From CAYOBW01 sp964402115 (GTDB taxonomy: Bacteria; Verrucomicrobiota; Kiritimatiellia; UBA8416; CAYOBW01), in contig CAYOBW010000181.1 of assembly GCA_964402115.1 (NCBI GenBank), positions 1-14,421 of the forward strand: a DNA stretch of 14,421 bases, given 5' to 3'. Made by a program: the position numbers and the translations under genes. Under the pieces are notes generated by a model. That model saw only the letters and a program-made list of their open reading frames with translations. It was not told the DNA's origin and ran no database searches. Positions 14,420-14,421 of this stretch are shown in pieces (the first letter of the stretch is position 1; each line of letters opens with the position of its first letter).

Positions 14420-14421
14420 CT

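Overview
The window is G+C-rich, and almost every convincing gene lies on the plus strand. The gene content (a sulfatase tail, many secreted or outer-membrane proteins of uncharacterised families, and a broken DUF1573/thioredoxin-like gene) suggests a Gram-negative, sulfatase-bearing bacterium. I lean towards the PVC group (Kiritimatiellota or a relative), but this is only an impression: no rRNA or marker gene is present.

Region 1 (1-12452) is one long co-directional run of envelope genes. After the 3' end of a type I sulfatase come: a MetA/neuromedin-U-type outer-membrane channel, a 34-codon reading frame that looks like the truncated start of a small membrane-protein family, a polytopic membrane protein with an HPDHAAGLG motif, a glycine-zipper protein, a DUF2092 periplasmic protein, a DUF6515-like protein carrying four 27-residue tandem repeats, a small lipoprotein, an outer-membrane beta-barrel, a small secreted protein, a lipoprotein of unknown family, a DUF3313 lipoprotein, an OprO/OprP-type porin, an Lnb/DUF4105 membrane protein with its His/Cys pair, and a 620-residue lipoprotein with an alpha/beta-hydrolase domain. 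Start/stop overlaps at 3954, 6760 and 9528 and short gaps argue for co-transcribed blocks. Nearly every product carries a signal peptide, a lipobox or membrane spans, so the block looks like an envelope module: barrels and porin for passage, periplasmic proteins and lipoproteins for handling or structure, and two candidate lipid- or ester-acting enzymes at the end.

Region 2 (12448-13559) is a scar zone. A 159-bp MITE-like element with perfect 22-bp inverted ends supplies the stop codon of the hydrolase gene and contains a diverged copy of the widespread 'HPERSEG/PRYARND' palindromic repeat. After about 330 bp without a recognisable gene lies a decayed DUF1573 plus thioredoxin-like gene whose homology is spread over three reading frames.

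Region 3 (13556-14421) holds a DUF4062 gene with the beginning of a RecG/Schlafen-type C-terminal region. It appears to be frameshifted near 14366, with the better continuation running out of the window in another frame. No tRNA, rRNA, CRISPR array, origin or complete transposase gene was seen.
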